Origin: Spirochaetota bacterium | GTDB lineage: Bacteria > Spirochaetota > UBA4802 > UBA5550 | Assembly: GCA_016933025.1 (NCBI GenBank) | Contig: JAFGBT010000028.1 | Location: 62,001-126,000 of the forward strand | Length of the DNA stretch: 64,000 nucleotides | Direction of reading: 5' to 3' | Part shown: positions 1-8,064 of the stretch, piece after piece | How the letters are laid out: each line of letters opens with the position of its first letter | Numbering within the stretch: position 1 is the first letter of the stretch | Notes under the pieces: generated by a model | The model's database searches: none | Seen by the model: only the letters and a program-made list of their open reading frames with translations | Told to the model about the DNA's origin: nothing | Made by a program: the position numbers and the translations under genes

Positions 1-60
1 ATTGAGGAGTCTGTCCCTCATCACCCGCGTCAGGGTTTTCCCCCTCAAGGCCAGATATAA

Positions 61-585
61 TCACGCGCCGTCAAGTCCGTGATGCTCTTTCCTGGTGTAC
101 CACGATGACGGGTCCGTGAGGAATTCCTCGGTATCTTTTAAAGATAGATAGTGCTCCCGTTCCATGCCTGACATCATCTTGAAAAACGCCTTCTCCTTCG
201 GATCACTCGATGCGTCACTTATCTCGCCGTAAAGTTCAGCGCCTTTGGCCTCGAATTCGGTAGCGATTTTAATGGCGGCAAGGTCGTCGCTGTCTGCTTC
301 AGGCATGTCTTTCGACTTCTGTATCACGGTTTGCAGCAGAGTCTTTACATTTGTCTGTTTTACTGTCAGCGGCAGCGTCTCAGGCCACTTTTCGTTATTC
401 TTCCATTTTTCATGGAGCTCATTCAGCCTCTGGTAGTGCTCGAGCTCATCATCGGCGATCTGCTGAAACATGGCTTTACCGACAGGGTTGCTCGTTCTCT
501 TTGCATGGTTCAGATAGAATTCCCGCTCGTTCATCTCATTTTTCAGGGCCACCTCAAGCGCATTAATGCGTTCAGATGTATCCAT
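61..585 (-). CDS. Ferritin-like / rubrerythrin-type diiron protein
   Basis: A 174-residue protein with two ferritin-like helix pairs. The first half has Glu17, Tyr24 and an ExxH motif (Glu47 to His50); the second half repeats this with an ExxH in the EREHY stretch near the C-terminus. That duplicated ExxH pattern is typical of the rubrerythrin/ferritin-like diiron fold. There is no C-terminal rubredoxin domain (no CxxC pairs), so it is a short erythrin-like form, likely acting in the cytoplasm in peroxide detoxification or iron handling. A strong AGGAGG Shine-Dalgarno lies just before the ATG. It appears monocistronic. The family call is secure; the exact substrate is inference. Confidence 0.85.
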   Translation of the reverse strand: MDTSERINALEVALKNEMNEREFYLNHAKRTSNPVGKAMFQQIADDELEHYQRLNELHEKWKNNEKWPETLPLTVKQTNVKTLLQTVIQKSKDMPEADSDDLAAIKIATEFEAKGAELYGEISDASSDPKEKAFFKMMSGMEREHYLSLKDTEEFLTDPSSWYTRKEHHGLDGA

Positions 586-669
586 AGTTCCTCCTTCGGT
601 GCTTTATTACGGTGTAGAGTCGCACGCACGGGCGCACTCGCATTATTGAGAACATCTAGTCGCGGCGAG

Positions 670-1287
670 CTACATCCCGGCTTTATTATACCCGGCGGCA
701 AGCCCGGTGTTCACGTGAATAACTCCCCTGTTCAGGTCCTTGAAGGCGTAATCATCGGTTATCTTTTTCGCGAGGACGTCGGCCTTTGCCTGATCGTTCA
801 CGACGCTTCCAGCCGGGACATAGTGCCCGTCTGGGATGTTCGCGCCCATGATGATGCATCCAGGTTCGATGACGCAGTTGTTCCCGACACGCGCTTTGAA
901 TACCAGCGACTGCATGCCTATAAACGTATCGTGCCCCACGAAGGCAGGTCCGTGTATCTGGACCTGATGCGCCAGGGAGACATTGTTCGACACATATACC
1001 GCGTACCCTTTCCCGTCAACCGTTACCATGTTCTTTTCGACCTGGTGTCCCTCATGTTCGGTTTCCAGGGCGTGGATGATCACGCCGTCCTGCACGTTTG
1101 CGTTGTCTCCCACATACAGGGGCTGGCCCTCGTCGCCCCGTATCGAGGCGAATGGGGAGACCATCACGTTTTTGCCGATGGTGACATTCCCGATGACTGC
1201 CGCGAGCGGATGCACGTACGCCGATGTATCAATCACCGGATCATATACTTTCCGGGCGAAGTCGGTTTGAACATTTTTATGAATCAT
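670..1287 (-). CDS. Gamma-class carbonic anhydrase, Cam type
   Basis: A left-handed beta-helix (hexapeptide repeat) protein closely resembling the archaeal Cam prototype. Visible features are the SIRGDEG stretch (equivalent to the Arg/Asp/Glu active-site region of Cam), NVQDGV, the zinc His in IHALET, and two further zinc His in SLAHQVQIHG. The Cam acidic loop after HALET is present but short (TEHEGHQVEK), which separates it from CamH-like proteins lacking the loop. It would hydrate CO2 to bicarbonate as a trimer. The reading frame extends 22 codons upstream to 1353, but the ATG at 1287 is preceded by GAGGA at good spacing and begins where Cam homology starts, so it is preferred. No signal peptide is seen from this start. 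Stop codon is TAG. Confidence 0.88.
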   Translation of the reverse strand: MIHKNVQTDFARKVYDPVIDTSAYVHPLAAVIGNVTIGKNVMVSPFASIRGDEGQPLYVGDNANVQDGVIIHALETEHEGHQVEKNMVTVDGKGYAVYVSNNVSLAHQVQIHGPAFVGHDTFIGMQSLVFKARVGNNCVIEPGCIIMGANIPDGHYVPAGSVVNDQAKADVLAKKITDDYAFKDLNRGVIHVNTGLAAGYNKAGM

Positions 1288-1401
1288 GACATTCCTCGAA
1301 TAGCTATTAATTATTATTGGTATTTCAATTGCATATGAAGTTTTTAATTCCATCGTGTTTCGTCAAGAAATATTTATTCGATGATCAGCCATTTGTCATC
1401 A

Positions 1402-1532
1402 CCGACGCACCCTTCGACAGAGCCTGTCCCGAGCGCAATCGAGGGGCTCGTGGTGGCAGACAATATGTCATGCCGAGCGTAGTCGAGGCATGCGTCGTCG
1501 TCCCGATTACATCGGGACTCCTCGCAATGACA
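1402..1532. repeat. Composite palindromic intergenic repeat, copy 1
   Basis: The 338-base gap between the carbonic anhydrase start and the next small gene holds a stretch of small dyads: a CCCGAGCGCAATCGAGGGG unit, CATGCC/GGCATG arms at 1469-1474 and 1487-1492 around GAGCGTAGTCGA, and CCCGAT/ATCGGG arms at 1502-1516. Its last 38 bases (1495-1532) recur at 2694-2731 with a single mismatch. This looks like a REP/MITE-like intergenic repeat. No coding potential is seen in the rest of the gap. Confidence 0.6.
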
Positions 1533-1625
1533 TATATAATAAATATGCTATTCCCATATTATTCCTATTAATCAATATCATGACTAAACCGATAATAGGT
1601 ATATATACGTGAAAAGGACAACCCT

Positions 1626-1802
1626 ATGAACCCGAAACGATTTTCAAGCATGAACATCATGAAATACTCGGAGTTTGTCTGCTCTGCCGTTCAGCTCGGC
1701 ATCAGTTTTGATGATATTATCTCAGAAACCCGCAAGTTTCACGGCAGGGAATTCACCAGTCGCGTCGAGAAGGTGGTCAAGACCATGATCGATTGCATAT
1801 AG
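1626..1802 (+). CDS. Small uncharacterised protein (58 aa)
   Basis: An ATG at 1626 with AAGGA seven bases upstream opens a 58-codon frame ending in TAG. The product begins MNPKRFSSMNIMKYSEF and continues with a mixed helical composition (AVQLGISFDDIISETRKF, then a basic C-terminal segment). The well-placed ribosome binding site and ordinary protein-like composition support a real gene. It lies between the palindromic repeat and a convergent MORN gene whose stop is 14 bases away. I do not recognise a family. Confidence 0.5.
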   Translation: MNPKRFSSMNIMKYSEFVCSAVQLGISFDDIISETRKFHGREFTSRVEKVVKTMIDCI

Positions 1803-1815
1803 GCTGTCAACCCGC

Positions 1816-2541
1816 CTATTCGTTCACCTGTATGGTTGTTTCTTTCCAGACTCCCCGCCTTATCCTGCCGTCGCTATAATAGTAAGTGCCCGTTCCGCAC
1901 ATCTGGTTGTCCTTCCACTCCCCCACGTATCTGTCGCCGCTGGGCCATATATAGGTACCCGAGCCCGTCCGCTTGCCGCGGACCCACTGGCCCGCGTACC
2001 GCGACCCGTCCTCCCATCTGATGGAGCCGTTGCCGTGCATCCTGCCGTCTTCCCACTGGCCGCTGTAGACCGAGCCGTTCAGATACCGCATTGTCCCCCT
2101 TCCATGGGGGATATACCCCTTCATGCGGTCGCCGCGATACCATCCTTTGTATCTTCCGTTGCTCTCGTACTCGCCGAATATGCAATCGCCCAGCCGAACG
2201 GCGTTGCTGATCATCCTGGCCGCGATAAGCTTTCCCATTTTGTATGATACTTCCTTCCTCCTGCCGTCCGGGAACCAGTAGATGCCGTCACCGTGAGGCT
2301 CGCCGTCTCTGAACCCGCCCTGGTATTCTGCGCCGTCCGGCCAGATGAATCTTCCCGCGCCGTGCCGCTTCCCGTCCCTCACGAAACCGATGTACGTCCC
2401 TCCGTCCGGCGCCACGATGCGCTGCATGCCGGGAAGCATGTCGGGCCCTTCGTCTGCGAAGGCCGCCGTTGAAGCAAAAATAATTGTGATGATGCCGGGG
2501 AGCGTTATTGAGCACACGATTGAATATACGATCGTTCTCAT
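1816..2541 (-). CDS. Secreted MORN-repeat protein
   Basis: From the start at 2541 the product has a signal peptide (basic MRTIVYS, hydrophobic core, Ala-rich end before ADEGPD) followed by at least seven MORN-type units with the YxGxxxxGxxHGxG pattern (for example YIGFVRDGKRHGAG, YSGQWEDGRMHGNG, YVGEWKDNQMCGTG). MORN repeats form beta-hairpin ladders; bacterial ones often occur in exported surface proteins. The frame stays open 42 codons further upstream, but that extension would bury the signal peptide, so 2541 is preferred even though no clear Shine-Dalgarno precedes it. A second secreted MORN protein is encoded at 5866-6384, possibly a paralogue. Function unknown. Confidence 0.8.
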   Translation of the reverse strand: MRTIVYSIVCSITLPGIITIIFASTAAFADEGPDMLPGMQRIVAPDGGTYIGFVRDGKRHGAGRFIWPDGAEYQGGFRDGEPHGDGIYWFPDGRRKEVSYKMGKLIAARMISNAVRLGDCIFGEYESNGRYKGWYRGDRMKGYIPHGRGTMRYLNGSVYSGQWEDGRMHGNGSIRWEDGSRYAGQWVRGKRTGSGTYIWPSGDRYVGEWKDNQMCGTGTYYYSDGRIRRGVWKETTIQVNE

Positions 2542-2693
2542 CACAAGCAAAGCGAAGTGATCTTGAATATGACGGAATTCTGTAAATCTACCAATTTTCA
2601 TCTCAATAAACGAACTGGATTCAAATGCCAGATTGTAGCGAACATGGATGTTCGCATGCCGGCGCAAACAGGATGTTTAAAAAGCGCCGACCT

Positions 2694-2731
2694 TCGTCGT
2701 CCCGATTGCATCGGGACTCCTCGCAATGACA
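2694..2731. repeat. Palindromic intergenic repeat, copy 2
   Basis: This 38-base stretch matches 1495-1532 except for one A/G difference in the loop of the CCCGAT/ATCGGG dyad. It sits in the gap between the MORN gene and the MFS gene. Two near-identical copies about 1.2 kb apart in intergenic DNA suggest a dispersed REP-like element. Confidence 0.6.
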
Positions 2732-2796
2732 GGCTAATCAACCTTTATTGTAAGGCAACTATGAATAATAATGCCAACAGCGGCATAGACTCAGCG

Positions 2797-4050
2797 CTAT
2801 TTCCTCATCGTCTCCTTGATGAAAAAACTTGCGGCCAGCGCGATCACGCCGCTGATGAAAAGCGCCAGGAATGCGTCCTGGTACCCCGCCAGCAAAAACG
2901 CATCGCCGGACCTGCCCCTGCGCTCCAGGAGATAGCCGAGAAACGGCTGCGCGAGCGCCCCGCCGAGGAAGGGGAAGAGGTTGACCAGCCCTGTCGAGGT
3001 CCCGGCAATACGTATCGGAAAAAGCTCCTTGGTCGCGGTGAAGCCAATGGTGACGATTGCGTTGTTGAAGACTCCCATGATGAAGCAGAGAGCATAGAGA
3101 CCCGCCACAGATATATCGGCGGTGTGAAACGCCAGAACGGCGGTAATCATGAGGGAGATGACCGACGAAATGACGATGACCGGCTTGCGGGCACGGAAGA
3201 CCCTGTCTGAAAGGTAACTCAGAGCCGAGCTGCCGATGATCATCCCCGCGGCTATCATGGAAAGAATATTCCCGGATTCGGTTTTTGTGAGCCCGTGCAC
3301 ATGCATCAGGTACGGACCGCCCCAGAGGCCGCTGAATGCGAAAAAAATCACGCAGTTGAAAAAGAACCAGAGCGAAATCGTCCAGAAACGGGGATGCGAA
3401 ACGACCAGCTTCACGGCGGATGCGACAGTGATCGCCGGCCCGCCGGCAGGCGGCTCTTTTCTAACGGGGGGGAAGCCGGCGTCACCGGGCTTGTCGAGCA
3501 CGAGTATCCAGATCAGGAGGGCGCAAATCATGGTGATCAGGCCGATTATCACGAAGGAATTCCGCCAGCCCACCTCGTTGCTCAAAAGGGCGAGCGGGAA
3601 CGTGGCGGACAGGGTGCCCACTCCCCCCATGGCGATCAGCAGGCCGGTCATGCGCGCGAACTCGCGCTCCCTGAACCATTCTGAAAGGATCTTCAGGGTC
3701 GGCACAAAGAGCATGGCAACGCCGATACCGACAAGCGTACGGCCTGCGATCGCCCACGATAACGACGGGGCCAGTCCCAGCACGATTGATCCGACTGCTG
3801 CTATCCCAAAAAAAAGGGTTATCGTGCGCCGCGCCCCCCATGCGTCCGAGAGAAGCCCGGCCGGGAGTTGCATCGCCGCGTACGGATAATAATAGGCCGC
3901 TCCCAACATCCCCATCAGGGCGCCCCCGGTTTTGAGATCTTCCATCATATCCACGGCAACGACCGCGGCACAGAGCCGGTGAAAGTAGACAAGTATATAG
4001 GATACCGCGAGTACCCAGAAGATGGCGTACCGGTATCTGTTGTAGCTCAT
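2797..4050 (-). CDS. Major facilitator superfamily transporter
   Basis: About 417 residues with twelve hydrophobic segments in two six-helix bundles separated by a cytoplasmic loop near the KPGDAGFPPVRKEPP stretch. The MFS signature loop between helices 2 and 3 reads GLLSDAWGARRTITLFFG (G-x-x-x-D-x-x-G-x-R-R), with an equivalent YLSDRVFRARK in the second half. Overall layout resembles the sugar-phosphate/hexuronate permease branch of MFS, but the substrate cannot be set from sequence. Possible starts are at 4116, 4062 and 4050; none has a convincing Shine-Dalgarno, and 4050 (MSYNRYRYAIFW) puts helix 1 at the usual distance. It is not obviously in an operon. Confidence 0.85.
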   Translation of the reverse strand: MSYNRYRYAIFWVLAVSYILVYFHRLCAAVVAVDMMEDLKTGGALMGMLGAAYYYPYAAMQLPAGLLSDAWGARRTITLFFGIAAVGSIVLGLAPSLSWAIAGRTLVGIGVAMLFVPTLKILSEWFREREFARMTGLLIAMGGVGTLSATFPLALLSNEVGWRNSFVIIGLITMICALLIWILVLDKPGDAGFPPVRKEPPAGGPAITVASAVKLVVSHPRFWTISLWFFFNCVIFFAFSGLWGGPYLMHVHGLTKTESGNILSMIAAGMIIGSSALSYLSDRVFRARKPVIVISSVISLMITAVLAFHTADISVAGLYALCFIMGVFNNAIVTIGFTATKELFPIRIAGTSTGLVNLFPFLGGALAQPFLGYLLERRGRSGDAFLLAGYQDAFLALFISGVIALAASFFIKETMRK

Positions 4051-4226
4051 CGCAATGCGCATAACGGTGGTTCTATAACGAAAAGAGGCCGTCCCGACTC
4101 GCCGCCCTTCAGCCATAACAACCGGGGAATCGTGGGGAACGTGCCCGTCCTTCCCCGGCCAGGCTTTATCAACATGAGCGCACGGACCGGACAGCCTCAG
4201 TTCAATAATAGGCTAAAAATATTCAG

Positions 4227-4721
4227 CTATTTCTTTTCAGTTGTTTCCTTTTCGGGTATCTCTTTCTCGCCCAGTTTTGGGATATATTTGACAAAATCCT
4301 TGCCTTTCAGCTTTTTCCCGGTGATTGCCTCAAGGCCCGCAATGTCAAAGTAAAGTATGAATTTTTTTAGTTGGCTGGTGCTCTGGAAGTCTTTCGACTT
4401 ATCGTCCGCGATAAGCCTTATTTCAATCCGGTTGTTGATCAGCATCCATATCCACTTGTCTTCGTAGATCTTGGCCGGATACTTGTCAACCTTGTCCTTG
4501 ACGTTTTTATAGCCATTAAGCGTCGCCTTGTCCTCGACCTGGTCAAAAACCTGGAACCACAGTACACCCTCGCCCTTCTTGTTCTTCACGTTCGCCTGAA
4601 GCCAGTCAAATTTGCTGATATCAGAATATTCAAGCCCTTTCATGACGTCTCTTTTGCATGATATCGTAAAGACAGTCAGCACCATGAGGCCCGCTACGGC
4701 CAAAGAAAATATTTTTTTCAT
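4227..4721 (-). CDS. Putative lipoprotein, unknown function
   Basis: A 164-residue protein starting with a lipoprotein signal (MKKIFSLAVAGLMVLTVFTISC): basic n-region, hydrophobic core and a lipobox ending at Cys22, so it is probably lipidated and membrane-anchored. The mature part is soluble, rich in Lys, Asp and aromatic residues, with no recognised domain. A good AAGGAG lies upstream of the ATG. The C-terminus is charged (KEIPEKETTEKK). It could be an inner- or outer-membrane lipoprotein; the family is not recognised. Confidence 0.7.
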   Translation of the reverse strand: MKKIFSLAVAGLMVLTVFTISCKRDVMKGLEYSDISKFDWLQANVKNKKGEGVLWFQVFDQVEDKATLNGYKNVKDKVDKYPAKIYEDKWIWMLINNRIEIRLIADDKSKDFQSTSQLKKFILYFDIAGLEAITGKKLKGKDFVKYIPKLGEKEIPEKETTEKK

Positions 4722-4852
4722 AACTTATCTCCTTAAAATATAGCGAGGTATTCATTTACGGCATGCAGAGGATATTACACACCTAAATAATAAATCAAGC
4801 AATTTTTGTAAAATAAACGCGCCTCTATTCCCTGAAAATCGGGCGTACCGCC

Positions 4853-4889
4853 ATTAAGCAAAAATTGCCGCCAGAGGCCTTTGCTTAAT
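4853..4889. other. Inverted repeat, 10-bp arms
   Basis: ATTAAGCAAA at 4853-4862 is exactly inverted as TTTGCTTAAT at 4880-4889 around a 17-base spacer. It lies in the 271-base gap between the lipoprotein gene and the cyclic-nucleotide-binding gene, both on the minus strand. It could be a weak terminator of the upstream gene or an operator for the lipoprotein gene; there is no clear T-tract. Nothing else is seen in this gap. Confidence 0.4.
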
Positions 4890-4992
4890 TTCTTGAATAA
4901 AACTCCGGATGTTTTTACATGGTATTATTGGTATGAAACAACGATCAGCGGACTGTTACAATAAATCGATGTGCCGTTACGTTATGGCTGGA

Positions 4993-5388
4993 TTATATAT
5001 CGCGCGTTATTTTAATCCGGTTCAGCTCGCTTATTTTTCCTATGAGTATTTCATCCGTCTGGGCCAGCCTCTTGCAAAGGGTCTGGACCATTTTTGCCGC
5101 AAATACCGGGTTTTTTATCAGGAAGAGGCGCAGCTGTTCAACATTGTCAATAAAGGCCAGCTTGATATTACCCACCGCCGTTGCCGTCGCGCTCCGGGGG
5201 GTATTCGTGAAGAGAGATATTTCGCCGAAAAAATCGCCTTTCTTCAGCCTTGCAACAACAACCTTATCGATTTTATCCGAAAGTGAAATCTGAACTTCGC
5301 CTTCGAGAATAATGTACATCCTTGTTTCAATCTTTCCGGCTTCAATGATCTTCTCGCCGTTCTGGAAGTAAACTATGTTTCTGCCCAT
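4993..5388 (-). CDS. Single-domain cyclic-nucleotide-binding protein
   Basis: 131 residues forming essentially one cNMP-binding (CAP effector) domain. The beta-roll signature is visible: IIEAGKIETRMYIILEGEV, then KGDFFGEISLF followed by NTPRSATATA, matching the phosphate-binding cassette FGE...PRxATxxA. The Glu and Arg that contact the cyclic phosphate in this family are both present. There is no helix-turn-helix or kinase domain, so it is probably a regulatory subunit or adaptor and not a CRP-type transcription factor. A CHASE2 adenylate cyclase at 31765-33783 in the same window could supply its ligand, which is inference only. Confidence 0.85.
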   Translation of the reverse strand: MGRNIVYFQNGEKIIEAGKIETRMYIILEGEVQISLSDKIDKVVVARLKKGDFFGEISLFTNTPRSATATAVGNIKLAFIDNVEQLRLFLIKNPVFAAKMVQTLCKRLAQTDEILIGKISELNRIKITRDI

Positions 5389-5476
5389 ATAATCCCCCGC
5401 GCGTCAAGACATCAACGGCCGCTAGCCCGTATACTATAAATATCGAATAGTACAGGTAAAATATGAACAGGAATAT

Positions 5477-5671
5477 TTAAATCCTTGTACTGATTTTCTC
5501 CTGGTCCTCGCCTGACCGGCAACATTTGCTCCTGAGGCATATTTCGCACCTCTCGTCGCTGCACATCTGGCAGGAAAGGCAATCTTCACAGTCATGTTTT
5601 TTATGATTGTCAGGCGAATAATCAGGCGTAAACACCCTGCCTTCAAATCCTTCAATTATACGAAAAGCCAT
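5477..5671 (-). CDS. Small Cys-rich protein (64 aa), putative metal-binding
   Basis: A 64-residue product with a dense Cys cluster: CEDCLSCQMCSDERCEIC followed by LRSKCC, eight Cys in about 27 residues, preceded by HKKHD. The spacing (CxxCxxCxxC then CxxC and CC) suggests a zinc or iron-sulfur site. There is no signal peptide. The competing overlapping frame on the same strand lacks this pattern. No strong Shine-Dalgarno is seen, and the gene is bounded by AT-rich DNA. Function unknown. Confidence 0.55.
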   Translation of the reverse strand: MAFRIIEGFEGRVFTPDYSPDNHKKHDCEDCLSCQMCSDERCEICLRSKCCRSGEDQEKISTRI

Positions 5672-5865
5672 GGCAACCCGAAAAAATATTAATTATTTTA
5701 TAATATACTAAAATTTTCTCTACACAGCAATAAATTTCTTAAATTCGTTATGAGGATTAAACCATAAGAAATTCCCCGAATTTTATCGATTGACAGAGTG
5801 CGGCCCCATGAGTTAATCCGTAAAATCTCCGGTACAATAACACTGTACAACAGTATTGCCCAATC

Positions 5866-6384
5866 ATGAAGAGTGTTATTACACTTACGTCATTCATCGC
5901 CCTCGTCATGGCGGGCGCGCCCGACCGGGTCGCCGCAGAATGCGTGAGGGGCGATTGCCGCGACGGCGTCGGAACCTACGCCTATAATAACGGTGACAGG
6001 TACGACGGACCTTTTGAAAAAGGCCGCCCCCACGGAAAGGGAACATGCCGTTATTCCAATGGCGATGTATACCACGGTTATTTCGTCAGCGGCGCGCTGC
6101 ACGGGAAGGGCGAGTATCTTTTCGCGAATGGTGATAAATTCTTCGGGACGTTCAACCGCGGAATGATGGAGCACGGGACGTACACCTTTACAAATGGCGA
6201 AACCTATGTCGGTCGATTTTTCAACGGCAGGAAGCACGGCGAAGGCACCTATTATTACTTGGACGGCCATTCCTATCACGGCGTCTGGGAGAACGACCAA
6301 AAAAACGGCCCCGGCGTGGTGTATTACAAAGGCACAATCGTCCAGCGGGGCGTCTGGAGGCGCGGCAGGATAAGCAGGCAGTAA
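5866..6384 (+). CDS. Secreted MORN-repeat protein
   Basis: 172 residues with a signal peptide (MKSVITLTSFIALVMAGAP, ending near RVAA-EC) and about six MORN units, for example YDGPFEKGRPHGKG, YHGYFVSGALHGKG, YVGRFFNGRKHGEG and YHGVWENDQKNGPG. It resembles the MORN protein at 1816-2541 in both repeat type and the C-terminal RRGVW/QRGVW motif, so the two are likely paralogues. It is probably periplasmic or surface-exposed. No clear Shine-Dalgarno precedes the ATG. It is followed by an M15-like peptidase gene 52 bases downstream. Role unknown. Confidence 0.8.
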   Translation: MKSVITLTSFIALVMAGAPDRVAAECVRGDCRDGVGTYAYNNGDRYDGPFEKGRPHGKGTCRYSNGDVYHGYFVSGALHGKGEYLFANGDKFFGTFNRGMMEHGTYTFTNGETYVGRFFNGRKHGEGTYYYLDGHSYHGVWENDQKNGPGVVYYKGTIVQRGVWRRGRISRQ

Positions 6385-6436
6385 ACACCAATTTTAATTG
6401 ACATCATTGATAATTGTTGCTTAACCGGTATGCATT

Positions 6437-7297
6437 ATGGATCCAATTCAGTCCACGGAATTCAGAAAAAATCTGTTGATAGTCATCATTGCAGCCGCCG
6501 CGCTATCACTCGCAGCGGCATACGCCACGTACCGTTACTATCATGCCAATGTCGAGAATGATTTGTCTATGTTTTTAAAATCCACCAGCAAAATCGAGCG
6601 GGGATTCATAGAAAATTTCCCCTTGTACGAGGATTACGCAACGCCCTTGATGGAGCGGAAGCTGCGCACCTATCTTTTCCCGGCGCATATGGCGGCCGCC
6701 GCCAAATACGGGATCGCCCCTGTAGATCAGGAAAAGGGGATCGCGGAGCTTGTCCGGAGCGGGCGTTTGATCAACCTTGAATCGGGGGCGGACGCCCCCT
6801 ATTATTTCTACAATGTCAGGAAGGAATTCCGGGTGCTCACTCTGGAGGCCGCGGCAGGCCTGCGCGCCGTCGCCGACCGATTTTACCGCAACATCAGCCT
6901 GAAGGCTAAGCTCCCGCGCGTAAAAATTGCGGTATCCTCAGCGCTCAGGCCCGTTTCCTACCAGAAGGGGCTGAGGGAGCTGAACCAGAACGCCACGATC
7001 GTATCAACGCACAGCTACGGGATCAGCTTTGATATATTCTATGATGATTATTTCGTGGCACTTCCCGAGCCGGCATGCTCCAACCGCATATCGAAGGCGC
7101 TACTCGCCAGGCTCCGGACCAGAATGGGGTTCCTCCTGGGAGACGCGCTCAGGAGCCAGTTCCGTTCAGTTTTGATGGAGACGCTCATCCAGCTCCAGGA
7201 CGAGGGGGCTCTCTACGCCATACTTGAATCGCGCCAGCGGTGTTTTCATGTCACCATCCTGCACGACGGCAGGCAGACGCCACGGCCCGGGGAATAG
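6437..7297 (+). CDS. Membrane-anchored M15/DUF5715-like putative peptidase
   Basis: 286 residues. Residues about 12-30 form one N-terminal transmembrane anchor, leaving a large periplasmic domain. Around residues 165-200 the sequence reads SSALRPVSYQKGL ... STHSYGISFDI, matching the SxHxxGxAxD signature of the Hedgehog/DD-carboxypeptidase (M15) fold: His192 and Asp199 would bind zinc, and His271 (CFHVTI) fits the third ligand. This is the arrangement of DUF5715-type proteins. A role in peptidoglycan trimming is likely by family but unproven. Convergent with the rhomboid gene, 11 bases apart. Confidence 0.7.
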   Translation: MDPIQSTEFRKNLLIVIIAAAALSLAAAYATYRYYHANVENDLSMFLKSTSKIERGFIENFPLYEDYATPLMERKLRTYLFPAHMAAAAKYGIAPVDQEKGIAELVRSGRLINLESGADAPYYFYNVRKEFRVLTLEAAAGLRAVADRFYRNISLKAKLPRVKIAVSSALRPVSYQKGLRELNQNATIVSTHSYGISFDIFYDDYFVALPEPACSNRISKALLARLRTRMGFLLGDALRSQFRSVLMETLIQLQDEGALYAILESRQRCFHVTILHDGRQTPRPGE

Positions 7298-7308
7298 CCC
7301 CTCCCCGC

Positions 7309-7869
7309 TCACGTTCCCCTGCCTGAATACTCTTTCGCCGTGATGATTCCTGCGAGGAAGCCGCAGAGATGGCTCTCCCATGATACGAAACCGTCCGTTG
7401 GGAAGATCCCCCAGATCGCACCCCCGTACAGGACGAAGAGGATGATTGAAACCAGGATAGCCGTGAAATTTCTGGTGAATATACCGGCCGTCAGGAGATA
7501 GCCGAGAATACCGTAGACAACGCCGCTCGCGCCGATATGGGTGAAGTCGGACCGCCCGATCAGCCAGACACCGAGGCCGCCGAGCACAATGATCTGGATG
7601 ATGATCGGGGCGGACAGCTTCCGCTCCATGGTGATGAAAATTGAGCCGAGCACAAGAAGGCTGATCGAATTGGCGACAAGGTGATCGGTGCCCGCATGAA
7701 TGAAGGGGGACAGGGGTATGCCGATCAGGCCCGACAGAATCCGCGGGCGGATGCCGTACTCATGGATCGGAAAGATGTAGCCGATGAAAAGAATCGCCCA
7801 GAGAATTATCACGATAAACAGAACGGCCTTGAATGAAGCCCAGATATTGTAGAGACTGAATCGTGCCAT
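7309..7869 (-). CDS. Rhomboid-family intramembrane serine protease
   Basis: Six hydrophobic segments in about 186 residues. Rhomboid catalytic features are all visible: HLVAN (His63 and Asn67, oxyanion pair in the second helix), the active-site GASG loop with Ser115 in HIGASGVVYG, and the catalytic His167 in WESHLCGFLAG of the last helix. It should cleave transmembrane substrates within the bilayer. The frame opens at 7887, but the ATG at 7869 (MARFSLYN) has GGGGG seven bases upstream and is preferred. Unlike many bacterial rhomboids it has no extra soluble domain. Substrates unknown. Confidence 0.85.
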   Translation of the reverse strand: MARFSLYNIWASFKAVLFIVIILWAILFIGYIFPIHEYGIRPRILSGLIGIPLSPFIHAGTDHLVANSISLLVLGSIFITMERKLSAPIIIQIIVLGGLGVWLIGRSDFTHIGASGVVYGILGYLLTAGIFTRNFTAILVSIILFVLYGGAIWGIFPTDGFVSWESHLCGFLAGIITAKEYSGRGT

Positions 7870-7964
7870 CGACTGACCCCCGTGCATTCATCGCCGCTTA
7901 ACGGTATCCGTCAAATATTATTTCTTCTGCCGGCACCGCCGTTATCCGGAATTGTTTAATACAC

Positions 7965-7993
7965 TTGACTTTTTTAAACTGGTATCCGTTAAT
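7965..7993 (+). promoter_or_regulatory. Candidate sigma-70-type promoter for the MBL hydrolase gene
   Basis: TTGACT at 7965-7970 is followed after 17 bases by GTTAAT at 7988-7993, a reasonable -35/-10 pair with ideal spacing. It would give a leader of about 65 bases before the ATG at 8065. Sequence-only prediction. Confidence 0.4.
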
Positions 7994-8064
7994 TTGAAAA
8001 AACAAAATTCCCCGAAATATTCAACATCCGCGTCACCGTCTCACCTGACGCCGGAGGCCGGACA

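Noticed and set aside
331..1338. Long plus-strand open frame across the ferritin-like and carbonic anhydrase genes
   Set aside because: Antisense to two genes with clear families; its translation has no protein-like motifs.
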